Shown: in pieces, positions 31,585-40,131 of the stretch | Layout: every line of letters starts with the position of its first letter | Position numbering within the stretch: position 1 is the first letter of the stretch | NCBI GenBank assembly: GCA_938048455.1 | Contig: CALIUY010000017.1 | Location: 108,943-172,942, forward strand | DNA from: an uncultured Desulfobacterales bacterium | GTDB taxonomy: Bacteria > Desulfobacterota > Desulfobacteria > Desulfobacterales > SpSt-501 | DNA: 64,000 nt | Direction of reading: 5' to 3' | Made by a program: the position numbers and the translations under genes | The notes under the pieces: model-generated | Told to the model about the DNA's origin: nothing | The model's input: the letters and a program-made list of their open reading frames with translations, nothing else | The model's database searches: none

Positions 31585-33366
31585 CTACTCTTCCTTCATC
31601 TTCTCCTGCAGGTTCTCGCGCAGCAGTTCGCCGAAGGTCGTCGTCGGGGAGCTCGACTGCCCCATGCTGCTCACGTATTCGTTCAACAGGCTCTGCTCGC
31701 GCTCCAGTTCCAGCCGCTTGATGGACAGGCCGATCCGCCGTTCCTCGCTGTTGATGGTCATCACCTTGGCGGTGATCGGGTCTCCGATTTGGAAGCGCCC
31801 GACGGGAGTCTTGATTTTCTCCTTGCTGATCTCGGAGACATGGACCAGCCCCTCGATCCCCTCTTCGAGCTCGACGAAGACTCCGAAATCGGTGACGTTG
31901 GTCACGGTGCCGGTGATCTCGCTTCCCACCCGGTAGCGGGTATGGACGCTCTTCCAGGGATCCTCGGTGAGCTGTTTGATGCCGAGCGAAAAGCGCTCGT
32001 TTTCCTTTTCGATGTCGAGCACGATCGCCTGGACCACGTCCCCTTTCTTGTAGATCTCGGAGGGGTGCTTGATGCGCTTGGTCCAGGAGATGTCCGAGAT
32101 GTGCACGAGACCGTCGATGCCCTCGTCGATCCCGATGAAGATGCCGAAATCGGTGATGTTCTTGATCTTGCCCTCGATGGTGGTGCCGACGGGATACTTC
32201 TCGGCGACGACGTCCCAAGGGTTGGGGGCGATCTGCTTCATGCCGAGCGAGATGCGCCGCGCGTCGGGCTTGATGTCGAGCACGACCGCCTCCACGGTGT
32301 CGCCGATCGAGACGATCTTCGAGGGGTGACGGACTTTCCGCGTCCAGGACATCTCCGAGACGTGGATCAGGCCCTCGATCCCCGGCTCGAGTTCGACGAA
32401 GGCCCCGTAATCGGTCAGGCTGACCACCCGTCCGGAGACCCGGGTGCCCACGGGGTATTTCTGCACGGCAAGCGTCCAGGGATCCGGGGTGAGCTGTTTG
32501 AGGCCCAAGGAGACCCGCTCGCGCTCGAGATCGAGGTGCAGGACTTTCACCTGGACCGCATCCCCGATCTTGAAGAGATCGGAGGGGTGCTTGATCCGCC
32601 CCCAGGACATGTCGGTGATGTGCAGCAGCCCGTCCAAGCCCCCCAGGTCCACGAAGACCCCATATTCGGTGATGTTTTTCACCACCCCGGGCATGACCTT
32701 GCCTTCCTGGATGGTGGCGAGCGTCGCCGCGCGCTTCACGGCGCGCTCCTTTTCGAGCAGCACCCGGCGCGAGAGAACGATGTTGCTGCGCTTGCGGTTG
32801 TATTTGAGGATCTTGAACTCGAAGGTCTTGCCGACCAGTTCGTCCAGATTGCGCACCGGGCGCAGGTCCGCCTGCGAGCCGGGCAAGAAGGCCGGCACCC
32901 CGATGTCGACCGAGAAACCGCCCTTCACGCGGTTGGTGATCGTCCCGGAGATGGTCCCGTCCTCGTCGTGGCAGCGCTTGATCTTCTCCCAGACCTTGAT
33001 GTTGGCCGCCTTCTCCTTGGAAAGCACCACGCGCTCGTCCTCGTCGTCCCACCACTCGACCATGACGTCGACCCGTTCGCCGACGCGGGCGGTGATGGCG
33101 CCGTCCTCGGCGCGGAATTCCTGGATCCGGATCTGGCCCTCGGACTTGTAGCCGATGTCGACCATGACCCAGTCCTTGTCGATCGCGGTGATGACGCCGC
33201 TGACGACCTCTCCTTCCTTGAACTGCCCGAAGCTGTCCTCGTAAAGGTTCATCGAGGGCTCGGCGGCCTCGGCGGCCTCGCGGGCCCCGCCCCCTTCCGC
33301 CGCGTCAGCCTTCGCCGGCTGCGGCCGGACGGCTTCATTTTCGCTGTGGGTTGAATTGTGACCCAT
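31585..33366 (-). CDS. rpsA: 30S ribosomal protein S1
   Basis: A 593-residue RNA-binding protein with six S1 repeats. Repeat cores such as GVITAIDKDWVMVDIG, NITEYGVFVDLG, LTDYGAFVELEPG, NITDFGIFIGI and NVTDFGVFVELEEG are visible, each followed by the GLxHxSxxSW loop in the later repeats. The first 38 residues are an Ala/Glu-rich extension that precedes MNLYEDSFG. S1 delivers mRNA to the 30S subunit. ATG 33366 has GGGGGATC upstream. It follows cmk, as in many proteobacteria, but a terminator lies between the two genes, so rpsA probably has its own promoter in the intervening 90 bases. Confidence 0.96.
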   Translation of the reverse strand: MGHNSTHSENEAVRPQPAKADAAEGGGAREAAEAAEPSMNLYEDSFGQFKEGEVVSGVITAIDKDWVMVDIGYKSEGQIRIQEFRAEDGAITARVGERVDVMVEWWDDEDERVVLSKEKAANIKVWEKIKRCHDEDGTISGTITNRVKGGFSVDIGVPAFLPGSQADLRPVRNLDELVGKTFEFKILKYNRKRSNIVLSRRVLLEKERAVKRAATLATIQEGKVMPGVVKNITEYGVFVDLGGLDGLLHITDMSWGRIKHPSDLFKIGDAVQVKVLHLDLERERVSLGLKQLTPDPWTLAVQKYPVGTRVSGRVVSLTDYGAFVELEPGIEGLIHVSEMSWTRKVRHPSKIVSIGDTVEAVVLDIKPDARRISLGMKQIAPNPWDVVAEKYPVGTTIEGKIKNITDFGIFIGIDEGIDGLVHISDISWTKRIKHPSEIYKKGDVVQAIVLDIEKENERFSLGIKQLTEDPWKSVHTRYRVGSEITGTVTNVTDFGVFVELEEGIEGLVHVSEISKEKIKTPVGRFQIGDPITAKVMTINSEERRIGLSIKRLELEREQSLLNEYVSSMGQSSSPTTTFGELLRENLQEKMKEE

Positions 33367-33459
33367 GATCCCCCAGATCCCCCTTGCCCTGAAGTCGCAG
33401 ACCCCCGGTGAGCGGAAAAACTCGGCTTTTGTAACAAACGCGGGGCGAAATGGAAAGGG

Positions 33460-33492
33460 AAAAATGCGGCGCCGCCCGGGCTGCGGCGCCGC
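33460..33492 (-). terminator. Rho-independent terminator after cmk
   Basis: GCGGCGCCGC is repeated at 33466-33475 and 33483-33492. The unit is its own inverse complement, so the pair forms a 10-bp stem with a seven-base loop, followed on the minus strand by ATTTTT (A run at 33460-33464 on plus). It lies 45 bases after the cmk stop and ends the kor-hisC-cmk transcript. Confidence 0.75.
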
Positions 33493-33536
33493 GGCCGAAA
33501 GGCGGGCCGATCCGGCCTCCGCCGGATATCCGCGGA

Positions 33537-34238
33537 TCAACCGCTGCGAAGGCCGGCGAGGCGGCTGCGGACGGCCGCGAGCATGGCGGCGACCACCTCT
33601 TCGAGCGTGAGCCCCGTCGAGTCGATCCGGATCGCATCCTCGGCGGCCCGCAGCGGTGCGACGGCGCGCTCCGCGTCCTGGCGGTCGCGGCGTTGCAAGT
33701 CGGCGAGCACCTCCTCCAAGGCAATCCCCGCCCCCGCTCCTCGAAGCTCCGCGAAGCGCCGGCGCGCGCGCGCGTCCTCGTCGGCGGTGAGGAAAAACTT
33801 GAGGTCGGCCTCCGGAAAGACCACGGTGCCCATGTCCCGGCCTTCGAAGACCGCGCCCCCCCCGCGGCCGAGCTCGCGCTGCAGCGCGAGCAACCCGGCG
33901 CGGACCACGGGCCGCGCCGAGATCGCCGAGGAAAGAAGCGAGATTTCCGGAGTGCGGATGGCCTCGGTCACGTCCCGACCGTCGAGCGTGACCCGGACGC
34001 GGCCCTCGGCCGGGGCCGGGGAAAAGGCGATCGCCAGGCAGGAGAGCATGCGGTCGAGCCCCGCGTCGTCCTCGGCGGCGATGCCCCGTTCGCGGGCGGC
34101 GAGCGCGACCGCACGGTAGAGGGCGCCGGTGTCGATATGGCGGTAGCCGAGACGCGCGGCGAGGAGGCGGCTCACGGTCGTTTTGCCCGCCCCGGCCGGC
34201 CCGTCGATGGTGATCAGAAGCTTCGTCTCGGAGGGCAT
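33537..34238 (-). CDS. cmk: Cytidylate kinase
   Basis: A 233-residue NMP kinase. The P-loop is TIDGPAGAGKTTVS (residues 10-23). YRHIDTGALYRAVAL binds the nucleotide, DVTEAIRTPEISLLSSAIS and VFEGRDMGTVVFP are diagnostic of CMP kinases, and the lid region has KFFLTADEDARARRR. It phosphorylates CMP and dCMP. The length is normal. It starts ten bases after the hisC stop and is followed by a terminator and rpsA. The cmk-rpsA neighbourhood is ancestral in proteobacteria. Confidence 0.95.
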   Translation of the reverse strand: MPSETKLLITIDGPAGAGKTTVSRLLAARLGYRHIDTGALYRAVALAARERGIAAEDDAGLDRMLSCLAIAFSPAPAEGRVRVTLDGRDVTEAIRTPEISLLSSAISARPVVRAGLLALQRELGRGGGAVFEGRDMGTVVFPEADLKFFLTADEDARARRRFAELRGAGAGIALEEVLADLQRRDRQDAERAVAPLRAAEDAIRIDSTGLTLEEVVAAMLAAVRSRLAGLRSG

Positions 34239-34248
34239 GGCCGTCGCC

Positions 34249-35340
34249 TCACCGCTGAAGGACCGCGCGCAGGGCCTCGAGGAAACGAAGGTTTTCCTCG
34301 GGTCGCCCCGCGCTCACCCGAAGGTGCCGCGGATAGCCGTAGGAGGCGAGCGGCCGCACGATCACCCCGCGTTCGAGCAGCCCTTCGTAGACCGCCCGGG
34401 CGTCCCCGGGGACCTCGAACATGAGGAAATTCGCCTCGCTCGGCAGGCAGAAAAGCCCCAGCCGCGCCAGATGCTCCCGCAGGAAATCGAGCCCCTCGTG
34501 GACGACCCGGCGGCTTTCCTCCAGGAAGGCCTCGTCGTCGAGGGCCGCCTCCGCGGCGACTTGGGCGGCCAGGTTGACGTTGAAGGGCGGGCGCACCCGG
34601 TGCAGCAGGGCGGCGATCTCCGGCGGCATGACCCCGTAGCCGACGCGCAGCCCGGCGAGGCCGTAGGCCTTCGAAAACGTCCGCAAGACCACCATCGGCC
34701 GTCCGGAAGCGAGCAGGCTCAGGGAGTCGGGGCCCCGGGGGTCGCGCACGAACTCGATGTAGGCCTCGTCGAGGACGAGGATCACCCCCGCCGGGAGACC
34801 GACGAGGAACGCCGCCACCGCCTCGGCGGGGATCCGATGACCGGTCGGGTTGTGCGGGCTGTTCAGAAAGACGATCCGCGTGCGGTCGGTCAGGCGCCCG
34901 GCCATGGCCTCGAGGTCCGTGCGATACTCCTTGAGCGGCACGGCCACCGGCACCGCCCCCGAGGCGCAGGCCTCGATCTCGTACATGGCGAAGGCCGGTT
35001 GCGGCAAAAGCACCTCGTCGCCGGGGGTGAGAAACGCCCGCGCCAGCAGGGACAGGATCTCATCGGAGCCGTTGCCGAGCACGATCTGCTCGGGGGCGAT
35101 CCCCAGCCGGCGGGCGATCTTGCGTGTCAGCCGGAAGCCGGCGCTGTCGGGATAGCGGTGGAGCGTCCCGAGCGCCTCGCGCAGGGCCGCGAGCGCCCGC
35201 GGGGAGGGGCCGAGCGGGTTTTCGTTCGAGGCGAGTTTGATCGACCCCGCAATGCCGCGTTCGCGCTCCAGCTCCTCGATCGGCTTGCCGGGGACGTAGG
35301 GGGGAATCGCCAGAAGGTGCGGAGGAATCGGAAGCTTCAT
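34249..35340 (-). CDS. hisC: Histidinol-phosphate aminotransferase
   Basis: A 363-residue fold-type I PLP aminotransferase. The first conserved block is KLASNENPLGPSP (about 35-47), with GNGSDEILSLLARAF, NSPHNPTGH, VLDEAYIEF, and the lysine motif TFSKAYGLAGLRVGY in which Lys forms the Schiff base. The C-terminal Arg is in LRVSAGRPEEN. This is the HisC pattern of histidine synthesis step 8; some HisC paralogues also transaminate aromatic amino acids. It lies 46 bases after korC and ten before cmk, so it is probably read with the kor operon. No other his genes are nearby. Confidence 0.92.
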   Translation of the reverse strand: MKLPIPPHLLAIPPYVPGKPIEELERERGIAGSIKLASNENPLGPSPRALAALREALGTLHRYPDSAGFRLTRKIARRLGIAPEQIVLGNGSDEILSLLARAFLTPGDEVLLPQPAFAMYEIEACASGAVPVAVPLKEYRTDLEAMAGRLTDRTRIVFLNSPHNPTGHRIPAEAVAAFLVGLPAGVILVLDEAYIEFVRDPRGPDSLSLLASGRPMVVLRTFSKAYGLAGLRVGYGVMPPEIAALLHRVRPPFNVNLAAQVAAEAALDDEAFLEESRRVVHEGLDFLREHLARLGLFCLPSEANFLMFEVPGDARAVYEGLLERGVIVRPLASYGYPRHLRVSAGRPEENLRFLEALRAVLQR

Positions 35341-35386
35341 CGCCGGCTGCGCCTGGCCCGGATCCGCAAGGTGCCGCAGGAGCCGC

Positions 35387-35926
35387 TCACGTTCCCGCCG
35401 CGGCGTTGCGGCCCACCTCGAGGGCCTGCAGGTTGAGGGGGATCAGCTTCGCCTTTGCGGCGAACTTGTCGCGCACGGCCTGCTCGAGCGCCTCGAAGCG
35501 CACCACCCGGCTGCGGGCGACGAACGCGGCGAGCGCGATGATGTTCGCCGCCTTGACGTTGCCCAGATCGCGGGCGAGTTCGACGATCGGCACCCGCAGC
35601 TCGTCGACGTCGGTTCTTCCGCTGCCGACGGGGATGATCGAAGCGTTCACGAAGATCACGCCGCCCGGCCTGACCGTGGGAGCGAATTTTTCGAGCGAGG
35701 GCCGATTCATGGCGACGAGATGCTGAGGGTTGCGGATGATCGGCGAGCCGATCGGGCGGTCCCCGAGGACCACCGTACAGTAGGCGGTCCCGCCGCGCAT
35801 CTCCGGGCCGTAGGAGGGGATCCAGACGACCTCGTAGCCTTCGATCATCGCGGCCTGGGCGAGGATCTGGCCCATGAGCATGACGCCCTGGCCGCCGAAA
35901 CCGGCGAACTGCACCTCACGCTGCAT
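35387..35926 (-). CDS. korC: 2-oxoacid:ferredoxin oxidoreductase, gamma subunit
   Basis: A 179-residue subunit. The N-terminal FAGFGGQGVMLMGQILAQAA (8-27) and the SYGPEMRGGTAYC block (38-50) are the signature of the gamma (EKR/POR-gamma) domain that helps bind CoA. It works with the alpha, beta and ferredoxin subunits encoded just upstream to decarboxylate a 2-oxoacid, most likely 2-oxoglutarate given the KorABCD-type layout, to acyl-CoA with reduced ferredoxin. The start lies 11 bases inside the korB gene. The enzyme is oxygen-sensitive, consistent with an anaerobe. Confidence 0.92.
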   Translation of the reverse strand: MQREVQFAGFGGQGVMLMGQILAQAAMIEGYEVVWIPSYGPEMRGGTAYCTVVLGDRPIGSPIIRNPQHLVAMNRPSLEKFAPTVRPGGVIFVNASIIPVGSGRTDVDELRVPIVELARDLGNVKAANIIALAAFVARSRVVRFEALEQAVRDKFAAKAKLIPLNLQALEVGRNAAAGT

Positions 35927-36701
35927 CTGCGCTCCTTTCTGCGGCGCCCGGCGCAGGGCGTCCCCCCTCCGGGCTCTTGAACACTCCCAGGGGGTAGTAG
36001 GGCAGCATCTTCTCCTCGGCCCAGGAGAGCGCCTCGATCGGAGTCATCCCCCAATTGGTCGGACAGGTGCTGATCAGCTCGACCAGACTGAAGCATCGGT
36101 TTTCGAGCTGGTAGGAGAAGGCGTTGCGGATCGCTTTTTTCGCGCGCTGGATGTATTTCGGCCGGATGAGCGCCTCACGCACGATGTAGCCCGGGGTTTC
36201 GAGGGCGGCGAGCAGCTCGGCCATTTTGACCGGCATGCCGGTCTGGGCGACCTTGCGGCCGAAAGGCGAGGTCGTGGTCCGCTGGTCGGGAAGGGTCGTG
36301 GGCGCCATCTGCCCGCCGGTCATCCCGTAAACCGCGTTGTTGATGAAGACGGTGACGAACTTCTCGCCGCGGTTGGCGGCATGGACGATCTCGCTCATGC
36401 CGATGCTCGCCAGATCCCCGTCCCCCTGGTAGGTGAACACGACGAGATCGGGACGCACCCGCTTGAGCCCCGTCGCGATCGCCGGGGCCCGTCCGTGGGC
36501 GGCCTCGATGAAGTCGAAGGTGAAGTAATTGTAGCAGAGCACCGCACAGCCGACCGGCGCGATGCCCACCGTCCGGCCGCGGATGCCGAGTTCGTCGATC
36601 ACCTCGGCCACCAGCCGATGCGCGATGCCGTGGGTACAGCCCGGACAGTAGTGGGTGGGCGTTTCGGCCAGGGCCTGCGGGCGGCGGAATGTCTTTCCCA
36701 T
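35916..36701 (-). CDS. korB: 2-oxoacid:ferredoxin oxidoreductase, beta (TPP) subunit
   Basis: A 261-residue thiamine-diphosphate-binding subunit. HYCPGCTHGI (18-27) carries Cys residues, the TPP/Mg motif is YQGDGDLASIG near residue 95 with NNAVYGMTGGQ about 28 residues later, and APTTLPDQRTTTSPFG follows. These match KorB/VorB-type beta subunits that lack the extra cluster cysteines of longer POR-beta. ATG 36701 follows the korA stop by 50 bases. It overlaps korC by 11 bases. 2-Oxoglutarate or a branched 2-oxoacid are the likely substrates; motifs alone do not separate them. Confidence 0.93.
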   Translation of the reverse strand: MGKTFRRPQALAETPTHYCPGCTHGIAHRLVAEVIDELGIRGRTVGIAPVGCAVLCYNYFTFDFIEAAHGRAPAIATGLKRVRPDLVVFTYQGDGDLASIGMSEIVHAANRGEKFVTVFINNAVYGMTGGQMAPTTLPDQRTTTSPFGRKVAQTGMPVKMAELLAALETPGYIVREALIRPKYIQRAKKAIRNAFSYQLENRCFSLVELISTCPTNWGMTPIEALSWAEEKMLPYYPLGVFKSPEGGRPAPGAAERSADAA

Positions 36702-36751
36702 ACCTCTTCGCGCTTTCCTTCGCCTCCCCCGGAGGGGCGGCGGCAACGGGG

Positions 36752-37831
36752 TTATTCGCTCTCGCGCAGGATACGGCGCGCCTCCGCCATCACTTCCTCG
36801 GGGGTGGGGACCTCGCCTCCGCATTTCCCGAACCAGAAAACGGGCCGCACGCCGCGGACACTCCATTCCACATCCTCGACGAGCTGTCCCATGCTCATCT
36901 CGACGCTCAACACCGCCCGGACCTCGCCCTGGCGGGCGGCGGCGAGAACGGCCTCCCGGGGAAAGGGAAACAGCGTCTTCGGCCGGACCATCCCCACGGC
37001 GAGCCCCTCCTCCCGGAGGCGGTCGATCGCCGTCCGGCACACGCGGCTCATCGTGCCGTAGCTCACCAACAGCAACCGGATCGAGGGGTCGACGGCGTAG
37101 TTCTCCCAGCGCACTTCCTCCCGGCGCATGCGGTCGTATTTCGCTTTCAGTTTCAGGTTGTGCGCGTTCAGCTCGGAAGGGACGAGATAGAGGGTGCGGA
37201 TCAAGTTCCGCCGGTCGCGGCCGCGGCGGTCCATGCCGCTCGTCGCCCAGTCGTCGGCCGGGGCGGGCTCGGTGTTGAGGTCGTCCCGGAATTCGACCGG
37301 TTCCATCATCTGGCCGATCAGTCCGTCGCCCAGGATCATGACCGGGTTGCGGTATTTTTCGGCGAGCGGGAAGGCCTCCATCATCATCTCCACGGCCTCC
37401 TGCACGCTCGCCGGGGCGAGGACGAGCAGCCGGTAGTCGCCGTGACCGCCGCCTTTCACGGCCTGGAAATAGTCCGCCTGCGAGGGCAGAATCCCCCCCA
37501 GCCCCGGTCCGCCGCGCATGATGTTTACGAAGACGCAGGGCAGTTCGGCGGCGGCGATGTAGCTGATCCCCTCGCTCATCAGGCTGATTCCGGGGCTGGA
37601 GGAGGTCGTGAAGACCCGCTCCCCGGTCGCGGCCGCGCCGAAGATCATGTAGGAAACGGCGACCTCGCTTTCGCCTTGCAGGAAAACCCCGCCGACCTCG
37701 GGCAGGCGGCGGGAGAGATACTCGGCCACCTCCGACTGGGGCGTGATGGGATAGGCGAAGTAGTTGCGGCACCCCGCCCGTACGGCGGCCTCGGCGATCG
37801 CCTCGTTGCCTTTCATCAGGACCTTGGCCAT
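36752..37831 (-). CDS. korA: 2-oxoacid:ferredoxin oxidoreductase, alpha subunit
   Basis: A 359-residue subunit. KGNEAIAEAAVRAGCRNYFAYPITPQSEV is split across residues 7-35 and shows the alpha-domain start. GESEVAVSYMIFGAAATGERVFTTSSSPGISLM (about 52-84) binds TPP pyrimidine and substrate, and MRGGPGLGG is diagnostic. The C-terminal domain II ends in VSVEMSMGQLVEDVEW. ATG 37831 is preferred over upstream in-frame codons because it lies one base after the ferredoxin gene stop and gives the family N-terminus. It is second of the four kor subunits in transcription order (korD-korA-korB-korC). Confidence 0.94.
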   Translation of the reverse strand: MAKVLMKGNEAIAEAAVRAGCRNYFAYPITPQSEVAEYLSRRLPEVGGVFLQGESEVAVSYMIFGAAATGERVFTTSSSPGISLMSEGISYIAAAELPCVFVNIMRGGPGLGGILPSQADYFQAVKGGGHGDYRLLVLAPASVQEAVEMMMEAFPLAEKYRNPVMILGDGLIGQMMEPVEFRDDLNTEPAPADDWATSGMDRRGRDRRNLIRTLYLVPSELNAHNLKLKAKYDRMRREEVRWENYAVDPSIRLLLVSYGTMSRVCRTAIDRLREEGLAVGMVRPKTLFPFPREAVLAAARQGEVRAVLSVEMSMGQLVEDVEWSVRGVRPVFWFGKCGGEVPTPEEVMAEARRILRESE

Positions 37832-37832
37832 G

Positions 37833-38081
37833 TCAGCGCTTTCCTTTCGCGGCGCCGGCGGCCTCCGGGATCTCCTCGATCTCGATGGCGACATCCGGGC
37901 AGACCGTACAGCAGATGGCGCAGAAAATGCAATCTTCGGCTCGCGCCTGGAAGGCGGGGAAATAGCCTTTCAGGTTGAGCTCGGCGTGGATCTCGAGCAC
38001 GTTCTTGGGACAGGCCGAAACGCAGAGCCCGCAGCCCTTGCAGCGCTCGCGGTCGATACGGTGCAGGAACTTCGTTTTCAT
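37833..38081 (-). CDS. korD: 2x[4Fe-4S] ferredoxin subunit of the 2-oxoacid oxidoreductase
   Basis: An 82-residue bacterial-type ferredoxin. Cluster I cysteines are 14, 17, 20 and 24 ([12 protein letters not shown]). Cluster II cysteines are 51, 54, 57 and 61 ([12 protein letters not shown]), with one extra Cys at 58. It carries electrons from the TPP subunit to free ferredoxin. The start overlaps the upstream P-loop ATPase stop by four bases, and korA begins one base after its stop, so all five genes are tightly coupled. The 17-residue Lys/Arg tail after the second cluster is ordinary. Confidence 0.93.
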   Translation of the reverse strand: MKTKFLHRIDRERCKGCGLCVSACPKNVLEIHAELNLKGYFPAFQARAEDCIFCAICCTVCPDVAIEIEEIPEAAGAAKGKR

Positions 38082-38797
38082 GAGGAACGTTCTCCTTCGA
38101 GGTCATCCCAGCGGCGGGCCGTTTCCCAGGGGGGGACGAGCTGGCGCCGGATAGGCAACACGGGCTCCGGCCACGCGGAGGGATCCAGCCGCTCGAGGAG
38201 TTCCTCGGCGACGGCGTGGAAAGCGACCGGCAGGGCGGAGGCTTCGGCCAGGGCGGCGAGAAAGCGACGGCCTTCGAGGATTTCCTGCGGGCCGGTCGCC
38301 GCAAGCAGGTGGGCGTTCCCCGCCAGGCCCGTGACCGTCAAGCGGCAGGAAGCCTCGATCGCGCGCAGCAGCCCGAGACAGCGAGGCACCGTGGAAGTTT
38401 CCGGACGGAAAGGGTTCACCACCATCAACACCGCCGGCCGGCGGAATCGGAAGGCCTCGCCGAGCGAGGCGAGCACGCGGGCCCCCACGGGGTCCCCGCC
38501 GGCATCGAGAACGGCAAGATCCACGGAGCGCCGGATCAATCCGGCGACCGCCGGGCTCACAGCCGGCAGCTCCGATTGCGCCAGCCCCGGAGGCGGCAGC
38601 ACCACCTCGATGCCGAAGCGCTCGAGCCTCCCGGCCGCCTCACGCGACCGGAAGTAGGGATTCACCACATCCAGGTCGGCCAGCGCGACCTGGAGCCCCA
38701 TCCGGCGGTGGTGAACGGCCAGGTTGACGGAGATCTCGGATTTGCCGCAGCCGTAGTGGCCGGTGATCACCACGACGCCGCGCAACTTCAATTCCAC
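38078..38797 (-). CDS. P-loop ATPase of CobQ/MinD/ParA type heading the kor operon
   Basis: A 239-residue P-loop protein. The Walker A loop is [17 protein letters not shown] (about 11-27), with Glu after KS instead of Thr/Ser-Thr. A MinD/ParA-like switch follows ([15 protein letters not shown]), and [16 protein letters not shown] resembles the Walker B/switch II strand. I have seen such genes beside 2-oxoacid oxidoreductases, but no function is established to my knowledge. An assembly or cluster-loading factor is one possibility. GTG 38797 with GGAGG upstream is chosen; an ATG at 38857 would lie upstream of the predicted transcript start. Confidence 0.8.
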   Translation of the reverse strand: MELKLRGVVVITGHYGCGKSEISVNLAVHHRRMGLQVALADLDVVNPYFRSREAAGRLERFGIEVVLPPPGLAQSELPAVSPAVAGLIRRSVDLAVLDAGGDPVGARVLASLGEAFRFRRPAVLMVVNPFRPETSTVPRCLGLLRAIEASCRLTVTGLAGNAHLLAATGPQEILEGRRFLAALAEASALPVAFHAVAEELLERLDPSAWPEPVLPIRRQLVPPWETARRWDDLEGERSS

Positions 38798-38835
38798 CGT
38801 TTTCCTCCGGCCACCGGTCCGCGGCCCAGCGGCGT

Positions 38836-38864
38836 TTTCTATGGGTTTCTCCCACAACTGTCAA
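38836..38864 (-). promoter_or_regulatory. Sigma-70-like promoter of the kor operon
   Basis: Minus strand: TTGACA (perfect -35, 38859-38864), 17 bases, TAGAAA (-10, 38836-38841). Transcription from about 38829 gives a leader of roughly 32 bases containing GGAGG before the GTG at 38797. Confidence 0.65.
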
Positions 38865-38946
38865 GCGCAACCCCGCCCCGGCTCTCCTCTGCGCCCCGGG
38901 GCGCGCGGGCCTTCCGCTTGCCGCCGGCCCGTGATAAACAGCCCGC

Positions 38947-40122
38947 ATGGCTGCTGTGGAAACCGGTCTGGAGCGGCTGCTCGCCGATCCGCCCCCGAGG
39001 TTTCGCGGAAGGCGCTTCGGCCTGCTCTGCAACCCGGCTTCGGTCGACCGCCGGCTGCGGCACGCCCGCTTTCTTCTCCGGGAGCGGTTCGGAAAAGCCT
39101 TGTGCGCCCTCTTTTCGCCCCAACATGGCTTCTGGGCCGAAAAGCAGGACAACATGGTCGAATCCGACGATCTCGTCGACCCCGACCTCGGCATCCCCGT
39201 CTTCAGCCTCTACGGCAAGACCCGCATCCCTTCCCGCGAGATGCTGGCCGGGCTCGACCTTCTGCTCGTCGACCTGCAGGATGTCGGAACCCGGGTCTAC
39301 ACGTTCGCCTCGACCCTCGCCCATTGCCTGGAAGCGGCCGGCGCGGCGGGAATCCCCGTCTGGGTCCTCGACCGGCCGAACCCCCTCGGCGGGGAGGCGG
39401 TGGAAGGAAACCTTCTGCGGCCGGCGTGGGCCTCGTTCGTCGGCCGCTTTCCGCTGCCCATGCGCCACGGGATGACCTTCGCCGAGCTCGCGCGCTGGTT
39501 GGTCGGGCCGGGGGGCATCGCCTGCGAGCTGGGCTGGATCCCGATGCGGGGCTGGAGCCGACGGCTCGCTTTTCCGGAGACCGGCCTGCCCTGGGTCCCC
39601 CCTTCGCCGAATCTCCCGACCTTCGCCGCCGCGCGGGTCTACCCGGGGCAGGTTCTCTGGGAGGGCACCCGAGTCTCCGAGGGCCGGGGGACGACCCAGC
39701 CCTTTGAGCTCTTCGGCGCCCCCTTTCTCGACCTGCGAGCGCTCTCCTCCCGGTTTCCCGAGGGAAGCCTGCCGGGGGTCCACCTGCGGCCGGTCGTCTT
39801 TGAGCCGACGGCGAACAAGTGGCAAGGCCGGCCCTGTCGGGGCTTCCAACTCCACGTGACCGACCCGGCGGCCTTCCGGCCTTACGGAACGACCCTGCGC
39901 TTGCTGCAAGCGGTCCTGGCGGAACACCCCGGGGATTTCGCCTGGCGGCCCCCGCCGTATGAATACGAATTCGAGCGGCTGCCCATCGATCTGTTGATCG
40001 GCGACGGGGAGCTGCGCGGCCGTCTCGAGGCCCTGGAGCCGATCGCGCGGCTGGAGGATTCGTGGCGGGAGGAACTCGAAGCGTTCCGGGCGGCGAGCCG
40101 GGCGTTTCACCTCTACCCGTGA
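38947..40122 (+). CDS. namZ: DUF1343/NamZ-type exo-beta-N-acetylmuramidase
   Basis: A 391-residue protein of the DUF1343 family, whose characterised member NamZ cleaves MurNAc from the non-reducing end of peptidoglycan fragments. Family blocks: FGLLCNPASVD, LFSPQHGFWAEKQDNM (conserved His and Glu), VFSLYG, LLVDLQDVGTRVYTFAST (about 111-128), WVLDRPNPLGG, and EGTRVSEGRGTTQPFELFGAP (about 238-258). No signal peptide is visible, so it may act in the cytoplasm on imported muropeptides. A MurU-AmgK fusion is encoded 3.9 kb downstream, so MurNAc released here could be recycled. RNase HI follows after nine bases. Confidence 0.88.
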   Translation: MAAVETGLERLLADPPPRFRGRRFGLLCNPASVDRRLRHARFLLRERFGKALCALFSPQHGFWAEKQDNMVESDDLVDPDLGIPVFSLYGKTRIPSREMLAGLDLLLVDLQDVGTRVYTFASTLAHCLEAAGAAGIPVWVLDRPNPLGGEAVEGNLLRPAWASFVGRFPLPMRHGMTFAELARWLVGPGGIACELGWIPMRGWSRRLAFPETGLPWVPPSPNLPTFAAARVYPGQVLWEGTRVSEGRGTTQPFELFGAPFLDLRALSSRFPEGSLPGVHLRPVVFEPTANKWQGRPCRGFQLHVTDPAAFRPYGTTLRLLQAVLAEHPGDFAWRPPPYEYEFERLPIDLLIGDGELRGRLEALEPIARLEDSWREELEAFRAASRAFHLYP

Positions 40123-40131
40123 GGAAGGACG

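Noticed and set aside
30665..33055. Extension of the phosphatase frame upstream across most of rpsA
   Set aside because: HAD motif I begins eight residues after the GTG at 31495, and rpsA occupies the upstream DNA in another frame.
35387..38081. Assignment of the four-subunit oxidoreductase to pyruvate
   Set aside because: Subunit sizes and the short beta subunit fit the KorABCD/VOR style better than pyruvate:ferredoxin oxidoreductase; the substrate stays open.
38798..38857. ATG 38857 as the start of the P-loop ATPase
   Set aside because: It lies upstream of the predicted transcription start (about 38829) and lacks a ribosome site, while GTG 38797 has GGAGG.
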